Assembly (NCBI GenBank): GCA_036169595.1
Contig: CM069769.1
Coordinates: 247,501 to 277,500, forward strand
Reading direction: 5' to 3'
DNA from: Dictyostelium firmibasis
Taxonomy: Eukaryota; Evosea; Eumycetozoa; Dictyosteliales; Dictyosteliaceae
DNA length: 30,000 nt
The notes under the pieces are model-generated. The model was not told the DNA's origin. It saw nothing but the letters and a program-made list of their open reading frames with translations, and made no database searches. Positions 16,646 to 27,163 of this stretch are shown here, one piece after another. Within the stretch, counting starts at the first letter, position 1. Each line of letters opens with the position of its first letter. The translations under genes and the position numbers were made by a program.

Positions 16646-17492
16646 TAATAATAATAGTAATAATAATAATAATAATAATAATATTAATAATAAAACTGAT
16701 AATATATTATTAATAGTGTTGGTGGATAGAAATGATTAAAATAACAAAAATATTAATATTTTTATACGTGTAATTTAAAAAATTCAAAAGAAAAAAACAA
16801 CACTCAAAATAAAAAAAAAAAAAAAAAAAAAAATAGTAGTAATAATAATCTGTGAATGATGTTTGTTTCTTTTATAAAATCGAGAAAATGATCTAGTCTT
16901 TCATTCTATGGTTGAAATGAAATAAAATAGTGTTTTTTTTTTTTTTTTTTTTTTGTTTTTAATCTTATCTTATTCTTTTTTACTTTAATTTTAGTATTCT
17001 CTTTTTTTTTTTTTGCCAAAATTTTAATTACTTTTCTTCAGATTTTTCATCTCCATTCAATGATTAATATATGCATCTTCAAAAGAACCAAGACCAATTG
17101 TAAAAGAGTTTTACATTCAATTAAGAAATTAACATGATTCAAATCAAAAGGGAATATTTATTAGGTTTATACAATGATAGAATTATTATAATAATTTACA
17201 AAATTTATTGATTTATTGAAAAAAAAAAAAAAAAAAAAAAAAAAAATTATAATATTATAATAATAAAAACATATACTTAAGTGTGGTGTGGTTGTTGTTT
17301 AATTCACCTTTTTTATTAATTTTTTTTTGAAAATAAAAAATTATTTATTTTAAATTATTATTATAATTTTTTTTTTTTTTTTTATGTAATACATATCCAT
17401 ATTAATAGGTCTATAGTTTAATTAAATATATAACACTTAATTCATTTTTCTTCCTTTTTAATTCTACATTCATTAGTTTAAATAAATATTAA
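15299..17492. other. Divergent intergenic region between the HMG-box gene and the ubiquitin-like-domain gene
   Basis: About 2.2 kb without a credible gene. It contains TTTTG pentamer repeats (about 15728-15750), several A or T runs of 25-45 bases and AAT/ATA repeats (16618-16690). More complex islands lie at 16010-16260, 16560-16620 and 16850-17180. In the first, ATGTGCG (about 16072) and CGCACAT (about 16203) form a short inverted pair. The island at 16850-16930 has an AATGATGTT that resembles a snoRNA C box, but no D box or terminal stem accompanies it. Confidence 0.6.
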
Positions 17493-18195
17493 ATGGAGAA
17501 TCAAGATAAATCATATTCAAAAACAAAACTAAATAATAGTAACCACAGTGGTGGTAGTAATAAAGTATCGGTTAGATTTATTATTGATAGAAAACATCAA
17601 CATGTTTGTTTATTGGATAAAGAAATAACATTTAAACAAGTTGAGGAATATTTAATTTCAAATAAACCAAAGGAATTATTTGGTAGTAGTGGCAAAGGTG
17701 AAGACGAAAATGAAAATAATAAAGTAGACGAAGATATTAATATTAAATTTCTTTATTCTGGTAAATTATTCAATTCTAGACAAACTATAAATGATTTGAT
17801 ACAAACACAAAAACAATATCCTTTAAATTGTCAATTGATTCTTATAAAAAAGAAACAACCACAGCCAATTGACAACAACAACAATAGTAATAATACCACT
17901 ACAGCAAATAATCACATTGAAGTTCATTTTCATGGCTGTTTTTTTGATTTCGACGAATTTCAACAAATTGATTCAATTTTTACAAAGAATGAAAAAAAAA
18001 ATAATGAAAAAGATGAAAATGGTTATATAGCTTTATCATTTTTAAACCAATTCTTACATAGCTATTGGGAATATTTAGTTCAACGACAACCACATTTAAT
18101 CGAACTATCAAATTCAACAAATAATAGAAATAATAATAGTAATAATAATAGTAATAATAATAATAATAATGATAATAATAATAATAATAATAATG

Positions 18196-18283
<88 letters not shown>

Positions 18284-18836
18284 TAATTTTCCAACTGAAA
18301 AATTTTTATTGATTTTGAGAAATGTTTTAAAGGTGCCATCATTAAATGCAGAAACTATTATTAACAGAGATCAATTTAGAATAATTTTTTATTTATTCAC
18401 ATCAAATTCCGAAACTACAATATGTCCAAATGGAACATACAATATTATTTTAAAAATGATTGAACAGTATCATCCAACTATCATTGAAGAATATTATGAA
18501 AATAGCAATATTGACAACAATGAGAACAAAAACAAAAATAATAATAATAATAATAATATTCCATTTAATAAAAATGAATTTGATAAATTATTTAAATTGG
18601 TTTTGTCAATTCAACAACCTTCACAATCATCAACAAATTCAAATACAAGTTTAAATAGTTTGGATTTAGGTGAAAATAATCAACCTTTATTGTCCTGTAA
18701 AAATATAGAACTATTATTTTATTTATATACTGCCAATATAGTTTTAAAAAAAAAAGAAAGGGAAAGAGAAGAAGGTGAGAAAGAAAAAGTACAACCAAAT
18801 AAAGATAATAAGAATGTTACAGTTCCTTCTTTATAA
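17493..18836 (+). CDS. Protein with N-terminal ubiquitin-like domain, otherwise unknown
   Basis: A single-exon protein of 447 aa. Residues about 25-118 look like a ubiquitin-like fold: strand VSVRFIIDRKHQ, a helix around KQVEEYLISNK, then INIKFLYSGKLFNSRQTINDL, which matches the common pattern 'I-x-L-I-Y-x-G-[KR]-L-L-x-D-x-x-T-L-x-D-L', and a final strand LNCQLILI. It has no C-terminal Gly-Gly after this domain, so it is not a conjugated modifier. A second region (HIEVHFHGCFFDFDEFQQIDSIF and onward) is interrupted by long polyAsn. It is rich in helices with an aromatic/acidic pattern that could be a degenerate EF-hand-like bundle, though no calcium loop is clear. The C-terminus is Lys/Glu-rich. 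Domain architecture suggests a ubiquitin- or proteasome-linked adaptor; this is inference. Confidence 0.85.
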
Positions 18837-19377
18837 TTAAAAGAAGAGTATATTAAATAAAAAACTATATTCAAAAAAAATAATTTAAACAATAATTTAC
18901 AAAAAATACAATATTTTATTTTCTTCAGTTTTGGAATAATATTTTTTTAATTCAAATTTTTTTTTTATTTTTCGATATTTTTGAGTGAAGCATCAAATAC
19001 GAATAATTAAACAAATGTAATGTTCATTATATTCACAATCGTGATGGTATTGGTGAGTAAATATAATTTTATGTTATTTTGATTGAAATTCACTAAATTA
19101 TTAAACAAACTAACCATACTGTATAATTTATCAATGGTAATTTATATGTGACCTCTTAACATTGTAACATGTATTATTATCAGTTTTTTATCAATTAATA
19201 ATGATTGAACCTAAATATTCAATAAAAAAAAAAAAAAAAAAAAAATGTGGTTGGAAAAAAAAAGAAGAGAGGAAAGTGAGAAAGAAAATAGTGTTCCTTC
19301 TCTAAAGTTATAAGGAGAATAAATAATTATATATTTATCTGAATAAAACCTTAATTATTTAATTTTTAAATTATTTG

Positions 19378-19416
<39 letters not shown>

Positions 19417-19472
19417 GGGTCACAACGCATTTTGAGACTTATCGAACAAAAATTTTTAATTTTAATTAAAAT

Positions 19473-19503
<31 letters not shown>

Positions 19504-19599
19504 CAAACACACCACGTTTTTAATTTATTTTTTTAAAAAAATAGCCAGCTTTTTTTACATTGCATTTTAATTATTTATTTATTTATATTTTTATCACTA

Positions 19600-19631
<32 letters not shown>

Positions 19632-19680
19632 GTTATTGTTATTATAAATCAAATTACAACATCATATATAAAATTAAAAA
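18837..19680. other. Intergenic region after the ubiquitin-like-domain gene, with a possible decayed duplicate of its 3' end
   Basis: About 840 bases. The segment 19252-19335 (AAGTGAGAAAGAAAA, then GTTCCTTCT, then an AGGAGAATAAATAA-like stretch) resembles the end of the preceding gene and its 3' flank (about 18755-18860: AGGTGAGAAAGAAAAAGT, GTTCCTTCT, AAGAAGAGTATATTAAATAA) with gaps. The intervening part, 18940-19220, is complex but has no ORF. Long A and T runs follow, then an ATT repeat (19600-19630) just before the next gene. Confidence 0.5.
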
Positions 19681-20230
19681 ATGCCATGGTTTGAAGGTAC
19701 TGAAATTAAAATAAGATTATTATATTTCTTATGTATTTTCTTAGTTGTAGGTTGATAAAATAATATAAAATAAATTATATGTCCAAATCAGATCTGATTA
19801 TATAACAATAAAAATAAATATTAATATAATTCAATACATATGTACTACTTATGAAAATAATAATCAAAACTATAAAATGAAATATATAAAGATTATGGGT
19901 ATTATATCAGCATTTTCAACATTTATAATTGGGTTTATACTTTGTATTGGTAGTATATTAATAGCAGGTTGCGGTATTGCTGGTGCAAGATTTAATTCAC
20001 ATAAATTATTATTTTATTTTATGTGTGGTTTAGCAATTTTAATCATTTTAAGTTTCCTTTCAGTTATTGTCACAGCAATTACAAAACCAGGTTGGTCATG
20101 GTGGATGATTAAAGATTTCGTTTTCATCTTGGCATATGGTAGTGGTATATTTTTAGCTTTCCTCTTAAGAGGTAGATCTTTCAGAATGAATACATCTTCT
20201 GCTCAAAACGCAAATTTCCAAAAACTTTAA
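19681..20230 (+). CDS. Small multi-pass membrane protein, unknown function
   Basis: Two exons, 19681-19746 and 19892-20230, give 134 aa. The first open frame stops right after GTAGGT. The splice to an AAAG acceptor keeps phase and joins MPWFEGTEIKIRLLYFLCIFLVI to MGIISAFSTFIIGF. The product is almost all hydrophobic, with about four membrane segments: residues 12-33, 36-50, 61-83 and 95-115. The loops are short and contain GAGIAGARF-like Gly/Ala and TKPGWSWW. The tail is short and polar (RGRSFRMNTSSAQNANFQKL). No signal peptide cleavage site or known catalytic motif is seen. The first ATG has an A-rich context. I do not recognise the family; small four-helix proteins of the ER or Golgi membrane are a possible comparison. 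Confidence 0.75.
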
Positions 20231-20476
20231 AATATCAATAAATATATTTAAAAAAAAAAAATAATAACAAAAAAATAACAAAAAAAAAAAAAGTAATATT
20301 AATACTCAAATAAGGTGATTTAAAAATAAATTTCAATATGTTTTTTATATTATATACATATAGAAAAAAAAAAAAAAAAAAAAAACTTTTTTTTTTCTCT
20401 TTTTTATTCGTTCGTTTTTTTATTAAGGTATTATCTTTTTTTTTTTTTTTTTTTATATTTTTTTATACATATATAT

Positions 20477-20830
20477 TCATTCATATTGATCTTTATTTAT
20501 TATTGGATGAATTGCACCCCAATAAACACCAAATGATAAAAGAGAAGTACCAACAATAGCCAACCAAGTTTTATTTTCAGGAAAAGATTTTCTAGAATAA
20601 AATTGATAAAGTCCTGCAACCGTAAATATTCCACCACTTAATAAATGACATGATAAACATTCTTTACTAAAATCTGTTGTTGTTTTTCCATTCAATATAG
20701 TTGGTTTTTTATTTGTTATTTCGTTATCATTATTAATATTATAATTATTATTAGTGGTATTATTATTATTATTATTAAAAATATTGTTATCGTTGCTATT
20801 ATTATTATTGTTATTACTATTTTGATTCAT
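20477..20830 (-). CDS. DMAC1/TMEM261-like membrane protein (DUF4536-type)
   Basis: A 117-residue single-exon protein. The first 45 residues are Asn-rich low complexity. The conserved part begins ECLSCHLLSGGIFTVAGLYQFY, with CxxC at residues 58-61. In DMAC1 (TMEM261), an assembly factor for the distal membrane arm of mitochondrial complex I, the equivalent block is a CxxC followed by SG and a Gly-rich membrane helix. A second membrane helix (about residues 88-106, AIVGTSLLSFGVYWGAI) follows, then a short polar tail. The match is short, so homology is probable rather than proven. The gene is convergent with the small membrane protein gene (about 246 bases between stops) and divergent from the subtilisin gene. 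The start has AAA before ATG. Confidence 0.7.
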   Translation of the reverse strand: MNQNSNNNNNNSNDNNIFNNNNNNTTNNNYNINNDNEITNKKPTILNGKTTTDFSKECLSCHLLSGGIFTVAGLYQFYSRKSFPENKTWLAIVGTSLLSFGVYWGAIHPIINKDQYE

Positions 20831-21292
20831 TTTTAAAACAAAAAGATACGTATAAAATTTGATTTGGTGACTTATTGCTTCATTAAAGTTTTTTTAAAAA
20901 AATTTATGTTTAATCGAGAAATCCCACATTTTTATTTTTTTTTTTTTTTTTTTTTAAAATATATTTATTTTTTCTTTAATAAGATTACATTATTTCTAAA
21001 TTATCGAATAAAATCAATTCGTCAAGAAAATGATTTAAAGAAAATCATTATTAGGTATTTTTTAATTATTTACCTATAAAATAAAAAAATTCAACCAAAA
21101 ATCAATAGTTTTTTTAGAAATATAAAAAATTATAAAAATATAATTATAATAATAATAAAATAAATAAAAAAATAATTATAATAATAATAAAATAAATAAA
21201 AAATAAACATAATAATAATAAAATAATAATAAAAATAATATAATAATAATAAAAATAATATAATAATAATAAAAATAATATAATAAAAAAAT
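20831..21292. other. Divergent promoter region between the DMAC1-like and subtilisin genes
   Basis: About 460 bases. From 21127 onward it consists of tandem AAT/AAAT-type repeats that run up to the subtilisin start codon. The rest holds T runs and a short complex stretch (20840-20930, 21000-21110) with no gene. Confidence 0.6.
21139..21280. repeat. AT-only tandem repeats next to the subtilisin start
   Basis: A unit of about 32 bases (TAATTATAATAATAATAAAA followed by TAAATAAAAAA) occurs twice from 21139. A 20-base unit (TAATAATAATAAAAATAATA) is then repeated about three times between 21221 and 21280. No G occurs from about 21130 to the start codon, and C occurs only once. Confidence 0.8.
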
Positions 21293-21985
21293 ATGGAGTG
21301 GAAATATAATTTTATTCCATTAGTTTTCTTAATATTTTTATCTATTATAATTTCAATCACAACCAGTTTAAATGAAAGTCAATCAATTGATGATATTATT
21401 TCAAAATATATTTTAAAGTATGAATCAAAAAATGGAAATTTAGCTAATAATAATAATAATAATAATAATAACAATAACAATAACAATAATAACGACAATT
21501 TCATAAGAAACATTAATAATTCACTTTATAAAAATAATAATATTAATATTTGGGTATACTTTAATGAAAAAATAATAAAAAATGATATAGAATCAATAAA
21601 TTTTATTAATGAAAAATCAAAAAATAGAAGATTAGTTAGAGGTGGTAATAATTTAATAAATAATAATAAAAATAATAATTTAATTGATGAAAAGGATTAT
21701 CCAATTAATCAAAAGTATATTGATGAAATTTTAAAAATTGGAAATGAAAATAATTCAACTATAATGACTGAAAGAAAAAGATCTAAATGGTTAAATTCAG
21801 TATCTTTTAGTTTGAAAATTAATGAAGAAATGTTACCATCAGATCAATCATGCCCAAATAAATTAAAAGAAATATTACAATTTATAGACTCTAAAGATTT
21901 TGTTGATAAAATTTCAATTGTCAATCAATTGCATATACCAAATTCAAAACAAATTGAGAACGGTATATTAAATATTCAACAACAG

Positions 21986-22069
<84 letters not shown>

Positions 22070-23392
22070 ATTGGTGAGAATTATGAAGATAATGATAATG
22101 ATGATGGTAATATAGACGGATCAAATGAATCAACAATATTTGATGGTATTGATTATGGTAAATCATATTCACAATTAAATCAAATTAAAATACCAGAAGT
22201 TCACAAATTAGGTTATAAGGGAAATGGTACAATAATTATGATAATTGATACAGGTTTTTTAAAGAATCATGAATCTTTAAATGGTTTAAAAATTCATGGT
22301 GAAAGAGATTTTATCGAAAAGAGTGATAATACTGAAAGTGGTGGATTGAAACAAATTTCACATGGTACATTTGTTCTCTCACAAATTGCAGGTAATAAAC
22401 CTGGTAAAATCATTGGAGTTGCTCCACATGCAGAATTTGTATTAGCAAAAACTGAAATCGTTTCCGAAGAAACACCAATTGAGGAAGACTATTTAATAGA
22501 AGCTATTGAATGGGGTGAGTCAATTGGTACCGATGTAATTTCAATATCCTTATCTTATACTGACAATTACCAATATTGGGATAGAGATGGAAGTTCCCCA
22601 CTTTCAAGAGCAATAGATATTGCAACTGATAAAGGTATAGTGGCTGTGGTCGCAAGTGGTAATGACGGTGAAATTGGTGTTGGTCCTCCTGGTGATAGTA
22701 AATTGGCTATTACTGTTGGAGCAGTCGATGGTTTCGGAGATATTGCAACATTCAGTTCATATGGACCAACCTCAGATGGTAGATTAAAACCAGAGGTTTC
22801 AGCAAAAGGTGTGTTATGTTTTGGTGCTGATGATTCTCACATAGATTCATATCGTTTTACAAGTGGTACAAGTCATGCAACACCACTAATTGCAGGTTCT
22901 GTAGCATTGATTATTGAAGCCCATCCAAATTGGACACCCAAACAAATTAAAGAAGTCTTATTAAAAACTGCATCTCAATCACAATCTCCAGATAATTTTA
23001 AAGGATTTGGTATTGCAGATGTTTTGTCCGCAATAAATGGTCAACCATCGATTGAATCAACTACTGAAACAAATGATAATTGTCAATCAAATGGTGGAAT
23101 TTTTATTAATAATAAATGCATTTGCTCTCAAAATTCATCAAGTACTGTCGAAGATCCATGTTCATTGAAAACACGTTGTTCTTTTGTTTGTAGTTTTAAT
23201 AAAGGTAAATGTAGTGAATATGATTGTTTTAGATGTTTAGATCCTAAAACAAAAGAAGAATCCAATGGAAGAGAAAAATGCCAACCAATCTCTGATATCA
23301 ATCAAGAAAATCCAAATCTATCAAATCTATCAAAAATTAAATTTCCATTATTCTTAATAATGTCTTTAATTATTTTTAAAATAGTAATTTAA
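21293..23392 (+). CDS. Secreted or surface subtilisin-like serine protease (S8), probably GPI- or membrane-anchored
   Basis: A 699-aa single-exon preproprotein. Residues 1-25 form a signal peptide. A prodomain follows (about 26-290) with polyAsn and a polyGln/His run (about 228-258, DNA 21970-22070). The catalytic domain has Asp319 (MIIDTGF), His357 (SHGTFV), oxyanion Asn457 (ASGNDG) and Ser527 (GTSHATP), all in normal order and spacing, so it should be active. After it comes a Cys-rich region (about 600-665, with CICSQ, CSFVC and CFRC pieces). The last 20 residues (FPLFLIMSLIIFKIVI) are hydrophobic after a Ser/Asn-rich linker, which fits a GPI signal or a C-terminal membrane anchor. It lacks the ABC-transporter part of Tag-type dictyostelid proteases. 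Basic sites (NRRLVRG, TERKRSKW) may be processing sites. Confidence 0.93.
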
Positions 23393-23595
23393 TAAAATAA
23401 TATTTATTCTAAAACTTGGGATAATACCATTGAGTTTTTATATTTATTTAATTGTTAATTAATTTTTTAATTCATTTTATAATTTAAAATTTTACTATTC
23501 CGATAAATATATTTTCTTTATTTCCATCTCATTTCGCATTGTAGAAAGATTTTTTTTTTAAAATTAAAAAATGAAAACCACAAAACTTGGATTGC

Positions 23596-23819
23596 TTATC
23601 GCCATCTACGATAACGGCCAATATCGATATCAATATTAATAATATTTAAATTTCCACATCTGCCACATCCGTCACATTCACCATAAAAACCACCTAATCC
23701 ACCCAATCCGCCAAACCAAGAAACACCATTGGCACCTGCTAAACTAGTATTACTATTTGAATTGATTATTAAATATTGTTTTGAGATACCATTTGAGTTT
23801 GAAATTGATGAAATAGATT
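23596..23819 (-). pseudogene. hssA/B- or UPF0512-like small Gly/Cys-rich protein, second exon only
   Basis: An open frame of about 74 codons begins right after a TGTATAG acceptor (AG at 23820-23821). It reads [17 protein letters not shown], then a Gly-rich block ([17 protein letters not shown]), a Cys cluster (CDGCGRCGN) and ends [12 protein letters not shown]. The opening [10 protein letters not shown] and the Gly/Cys-rich end are typical of small dictyostelid proteins in the hssA/B and UPF0512 families, many of them expressed during development. Family members have a tiny first exon with the start codon, read in phase 1 into this one. I found no ATG plus donor upstream to about 24190. It may be a truncated copy, or its first exon may use an unusual donor. 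The function of the family is unknown. Confidence 0.6.
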
Positions 23820-24197
23820 CTATACAATCACATATGAATTAAATATAAAATTAACAATTTAAAAATAAATGCCCATAAAATGATAATGATTATGACACCT
23901 ATTTAGGTTATAATTTTAATAAATTTTTTCTTTTAAAGATATTTGCTTATAATTTTAGAAAATATTTTATTCATAAATTTGGTTTTATATTAATTTTTTA
24001 CATTATTTTTTAAAATTCCTTTTTTAATAATGATGAAAGGGTTTTAAAATATAAATTTAATTAAAGAATAATTTTAATACCACCCACCAATTACATAAAA
24101 TATATTCTTTTTTTTTTTATCATTATTTATTTTGTTGATATTTTTTTTTTTTTTTTTTTTTATTTTTTTTTTTTTGGTATTTACAATATATGATTGA
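23820..24197. other. Intergenic region upstream of the hssA-like exon
   Basis: About 380 bases between the hssA-like exon and the stop of the next minus-strand gene. It should contain the missing first exon and promoter. It holds AT-rich sequence and T runs (24140-24175) and no clear ATG followed by GTAAGT or GTATGT on the minus strand. Confidence 0.5.
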
Positions 24198-24713
24198 TTA
24201 AAAGAAAAAACCTTGATCATGTAAAAAGAATTCTCTAAAGGTTTCTCTACTTATTGGTAGCTTTTTATAAAACATATAACAAAAATATGTCATATAACCT
24301 TGTAATGAAATGAATAAAAGTGAAATAAATATTCCAAATCCTCTTAGTTGAACAAAATCTGTAAATAAATAAGCGACTCTAAATAATAAATCAACTGCAA
24401 GATAAACATTAAACTGAAATTTATATAAACATAATTAATAATAGGTAATTAACAAACATTTTTGAAATAAAAAAATAAAAAAAAATGAAAAAACTTACAA
24501 CAAAGAATGGTGTTTTTAAAAGATTGTGACTCGAATAAAAACCAACTGGACAAAATACAAATCCAAAACTTTGATTTTTGATTATTATTTATAAAATAAA
24601 ATAATGTAAGTAAACAGCTTTAAAATTATTTAAATCAATTAATAATTACCTGAATATCAACCACCATTTTTGTCCGAAATATGACATAAATGAATAAAAC
24701 TATTTTTTTTTAG

Positions 24714-24745
<32 letters not shown>

Positions 24746-24961
24746 GATAATAAAGGAATTAATAAAATGAAAAACTCTATTATTTTTATCCTTCCTATAT
24801 AATACACACCATTAATAAAATTGCCAATACTTTAATTATATTGGCAGTTTTTTTAAGCTCTAAAAAGTTTTCATAATCTGAACCAGAGAGACGAATACTT
24901 GGTAAATCTATATCATTGTCAATGGTTGCCTCTTGGTTATTATTGTTGTTATTACTATTAC

Positions 24962-24992
<31 letters not shown>

Positions 24993-25182
24993 GCTATTAT
25001 TATTTCTACTATTGTTGCTATTAATTTCATGCAAATTATTACTACTTGAATTCAATAGCTCAAATGTATCAATATTGGTATCACTGTCATCCTCAAATTC
25101 ATCCTCATCTTGATAAATAACACTATTATCTGATTCATAGCCTTGATTTGATCTTGAACTATTATTACTGTTTATATTATTA

Positions 25183-25250
<68 letters not shown>

Positions 25251-25483
25251 TCTTTGATTGTTAAATGAAGATGTAGTTGTAGTTGTAGTTGTAGTTGTAG
25301 TTGTAGTTGTGGTACTATTTCTACTATTTATTGGTAAAATATCATTTGATGGTTGGTGATTATATATTCTATTATTGTTGTTATTTGATAAAATGGTATT
25401 AACATTATTTAAAAGTGATGGAGAATTCATAATTGTTGATGGTACAGAACTATTGGTATTTGTGGTTGTTATGTTTGTTTTTG

Positions 25484-25538
<55 letters not shown>

Positions 25539-25757
25539 TAATTGCCTTTGAACAGATAACAACTGATTTGCAAACTCCAAATCATCGCTATTAATGATAG
25601 TATCATTTGGTGGTATTTGATATTCTCCTCTTATCCTTTGTGTATTTTCAAGTTCATCTACCACATCATAATTTTCATCAAAAAAATCATCATTCTCAAA
25701 GAAGTTTGTCGTATTATTTCTATTATTGTCAGTATTGTTATTACTGTTGTTAGACAT
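24198..25757 (-). CDS. Asn-rich protein with C-terminal multi-pass membrane domain, unknown function
   Basis: Four exons, 24810-25757, 24650-24699, 24499-24568 and 24198-24413, join in frame to 427 aa. Acceptors are ATAG, AAAG and TCAG. Donors are GTGTGT (unusual), GTAATT and GTAAGT. The first 280 residues are acidic and Asn/Thr-rich low complexity with a polyAsn run, probably cytosolic and disordered. The C-terminal 135 residues carry about four membrane helices: NIIKVLAILLMFYSFMSYF, the segment after GQKWW (LIFSFGFVFCPVGFY), FFVFNVYLAVDLLFRVAYLF and GIFISLLFISLQGYMTYFCY. A short basic tail ends with REFFLHDQGFFF. The membrane part is spread over the small exons, so a single-exon reading would miss it. 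I do not recognise the family. Confidence 0.78.
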
Positions 25758-26119
25758 ATCTACTTGGGAATCTATTAATTTATATTTTTATTTTTTTGTG
25801 TAGTTTTAGTTTTTTGGTGGGAAAAAAAAAATAAAAAAAAAATATTTTTGCTCTAAATTAATTTTTCAAAATTAAAAAAAAAGCATAAAAAAAAGAGAAA
25901 AAAAAACAAAAAAAAAAAACGCCCTTTGCTGCAACAGTGTTCATTTTAAAAATAGTTACAATTATAAAAAAAAGTATTTTATATAAATATAGTAAAATTG
26001 TTTTTTTTTTTTTTTTTTTTTTTGGTTTAATTATTTTGGGTTTGGTTTGTTAATGTGTATGAAATTATCATTACACTTAAAAAGAATCTTCTCTTTTATT
26101 TTTTTTGTTTTTATTATTA

Positions 26120-26151
<32 letters not shown>
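25758..26151. other. Intergenic region between the Asn-rich membrane gene and the saposin gene
   Basis: About 390 bases holding the promoter of the Asn-rich membrane gene and the 3' flank of the saposin gene. T runs of 20-35 bases (about 26000-26022 and 26122-26153) lie beside a short less simple stretch (25920-25980). Nothing else is seen. Confidence 0.6.
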
Positions 26152-26155
<4 letters not shown>

Positions 26156-26232
26156 TGATTCGAACAAATAATATTTAATTTTTCATTAACCTCAAGTAAA
26201 ACTTTCAAAACAGTTTGAACCTAATTTCAAAT

Positions 26233-26264
<32 letters not shown>

Positions 26265-26832
26265 GGTTAATTAATTTAAAGTTTAATATTTATATTCATG
26301 TAAAAATAAAATACATACAACTGTTGATTCACCAAGGAATTGAGAAATATCTTCGATAACCTTTGTTATTGTTAAGAGAGCTGATTCGACATCTTGGCAA
26401 ATACTACCTTTATTTTTTAAATTTACAGTTGAACAAATTGTGAGTTCTGTGCAAACAACTTCAGATTTGGTTCCATTTAATACTTGTTTAATAACAGTTG
26501 GCCCCATTGCTTCTAAAGCATAGTTACACTATGAAATATTTTTATTAATTAGTTAATTTTAGTCAAAAAATAATAATTATTAAAAAAAAAAAAAAAAAAA
26601 AAAAAAATAAAAAAGAACATACTAAACCAGAATAATTTGATGGAATTGAATTACAAATTCTACCTAAAGCTCCATCGATATCAGCATAAGTTAAATTATC
26701 CATTAAAGCAATATTATGAAGTGAGTCAACAGCTAATGTACAAAAATCGCACTCAACTGGTGTGAATGCATTTGATACATTAAAAATTGTAAAGATTAAA
26801 CAAATAGTAAGGCAAATATATTTAATATTCAT
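26152..26832 (-). CDS. Small secreted saposin B-type protein
   Basis: Three exons, 26623-26832, 26319-26528 and 26152-26220, all phase 0 with GTATGT donors, join to 162 aa. Residues 1-22 are a cleavable signal peptide (ending NVSNA). The next 80 residues carry the saposin B cysteine pattern: CDFC, ICNS, LCNY, VVCT and TIC, six Cys that would pair 1-6, 2-5 and 3-4. The helices between them are amphipathic. After a short linker a further stretch (ICQDVESALLTITKVIEDI, then VLLEVNEKLNIIC) resembles half of another saposin unit. Saposin B proteins bind lipids or permeabilise membranes, and dictyostelids have several amoebapore-like ones. Whether this one is lytic or a lysosomal lipid-binding protein cannot be told from sequence. 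Confidence 0.82.
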
Positions 26833-26986
26833 TTTGTTGTATTTTTTTAAAGTGAAATAAAAATATTAAAAAAATATAAAAAAAAAAAAACAATTAAATT
26901 TTAATTTAGACTTGATTTTTTTTTTTTTTGATTTTTTTTTTTTTTTTTTTTTGATGTTTGGAAAAATAAAAATAAAAATAAAAATA

Positions 26987-27025
<39 letters not shown>

Positions 27026-27163
27026 ATTAATCGAAAAAAATATCTTTTTTCTTTTTTTTTTTTTTTTTATTATTTTTTTTTTTTTAATTTCGTTTTCTCC
27101 AAAATATTGATTTTTCTTTTTTTTTTTTTTTTTCAAAATTTTTTTTAATTTTTTTAAAATTAA
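26833..27163. other. Divergent promoter region between the saposin and RCC1-repeat genes
   Basis: About 330 bases, almost entirely A and T runs, shared by two divergent genes. Nothing more specific is visible. Confidence 0.6.

Noticed and set aside
16850-16935. Possible C/D snoRNA with AATGATGTT
   Set aside because: No D box at the right distance and no terminal stem.
17030-17150. Minus-strand stretch reading IGLGSFEDAY, which resembles a kinase glycine loop
   Set aside because: The frame stops shortly on both sides and no further kinase motif is found.
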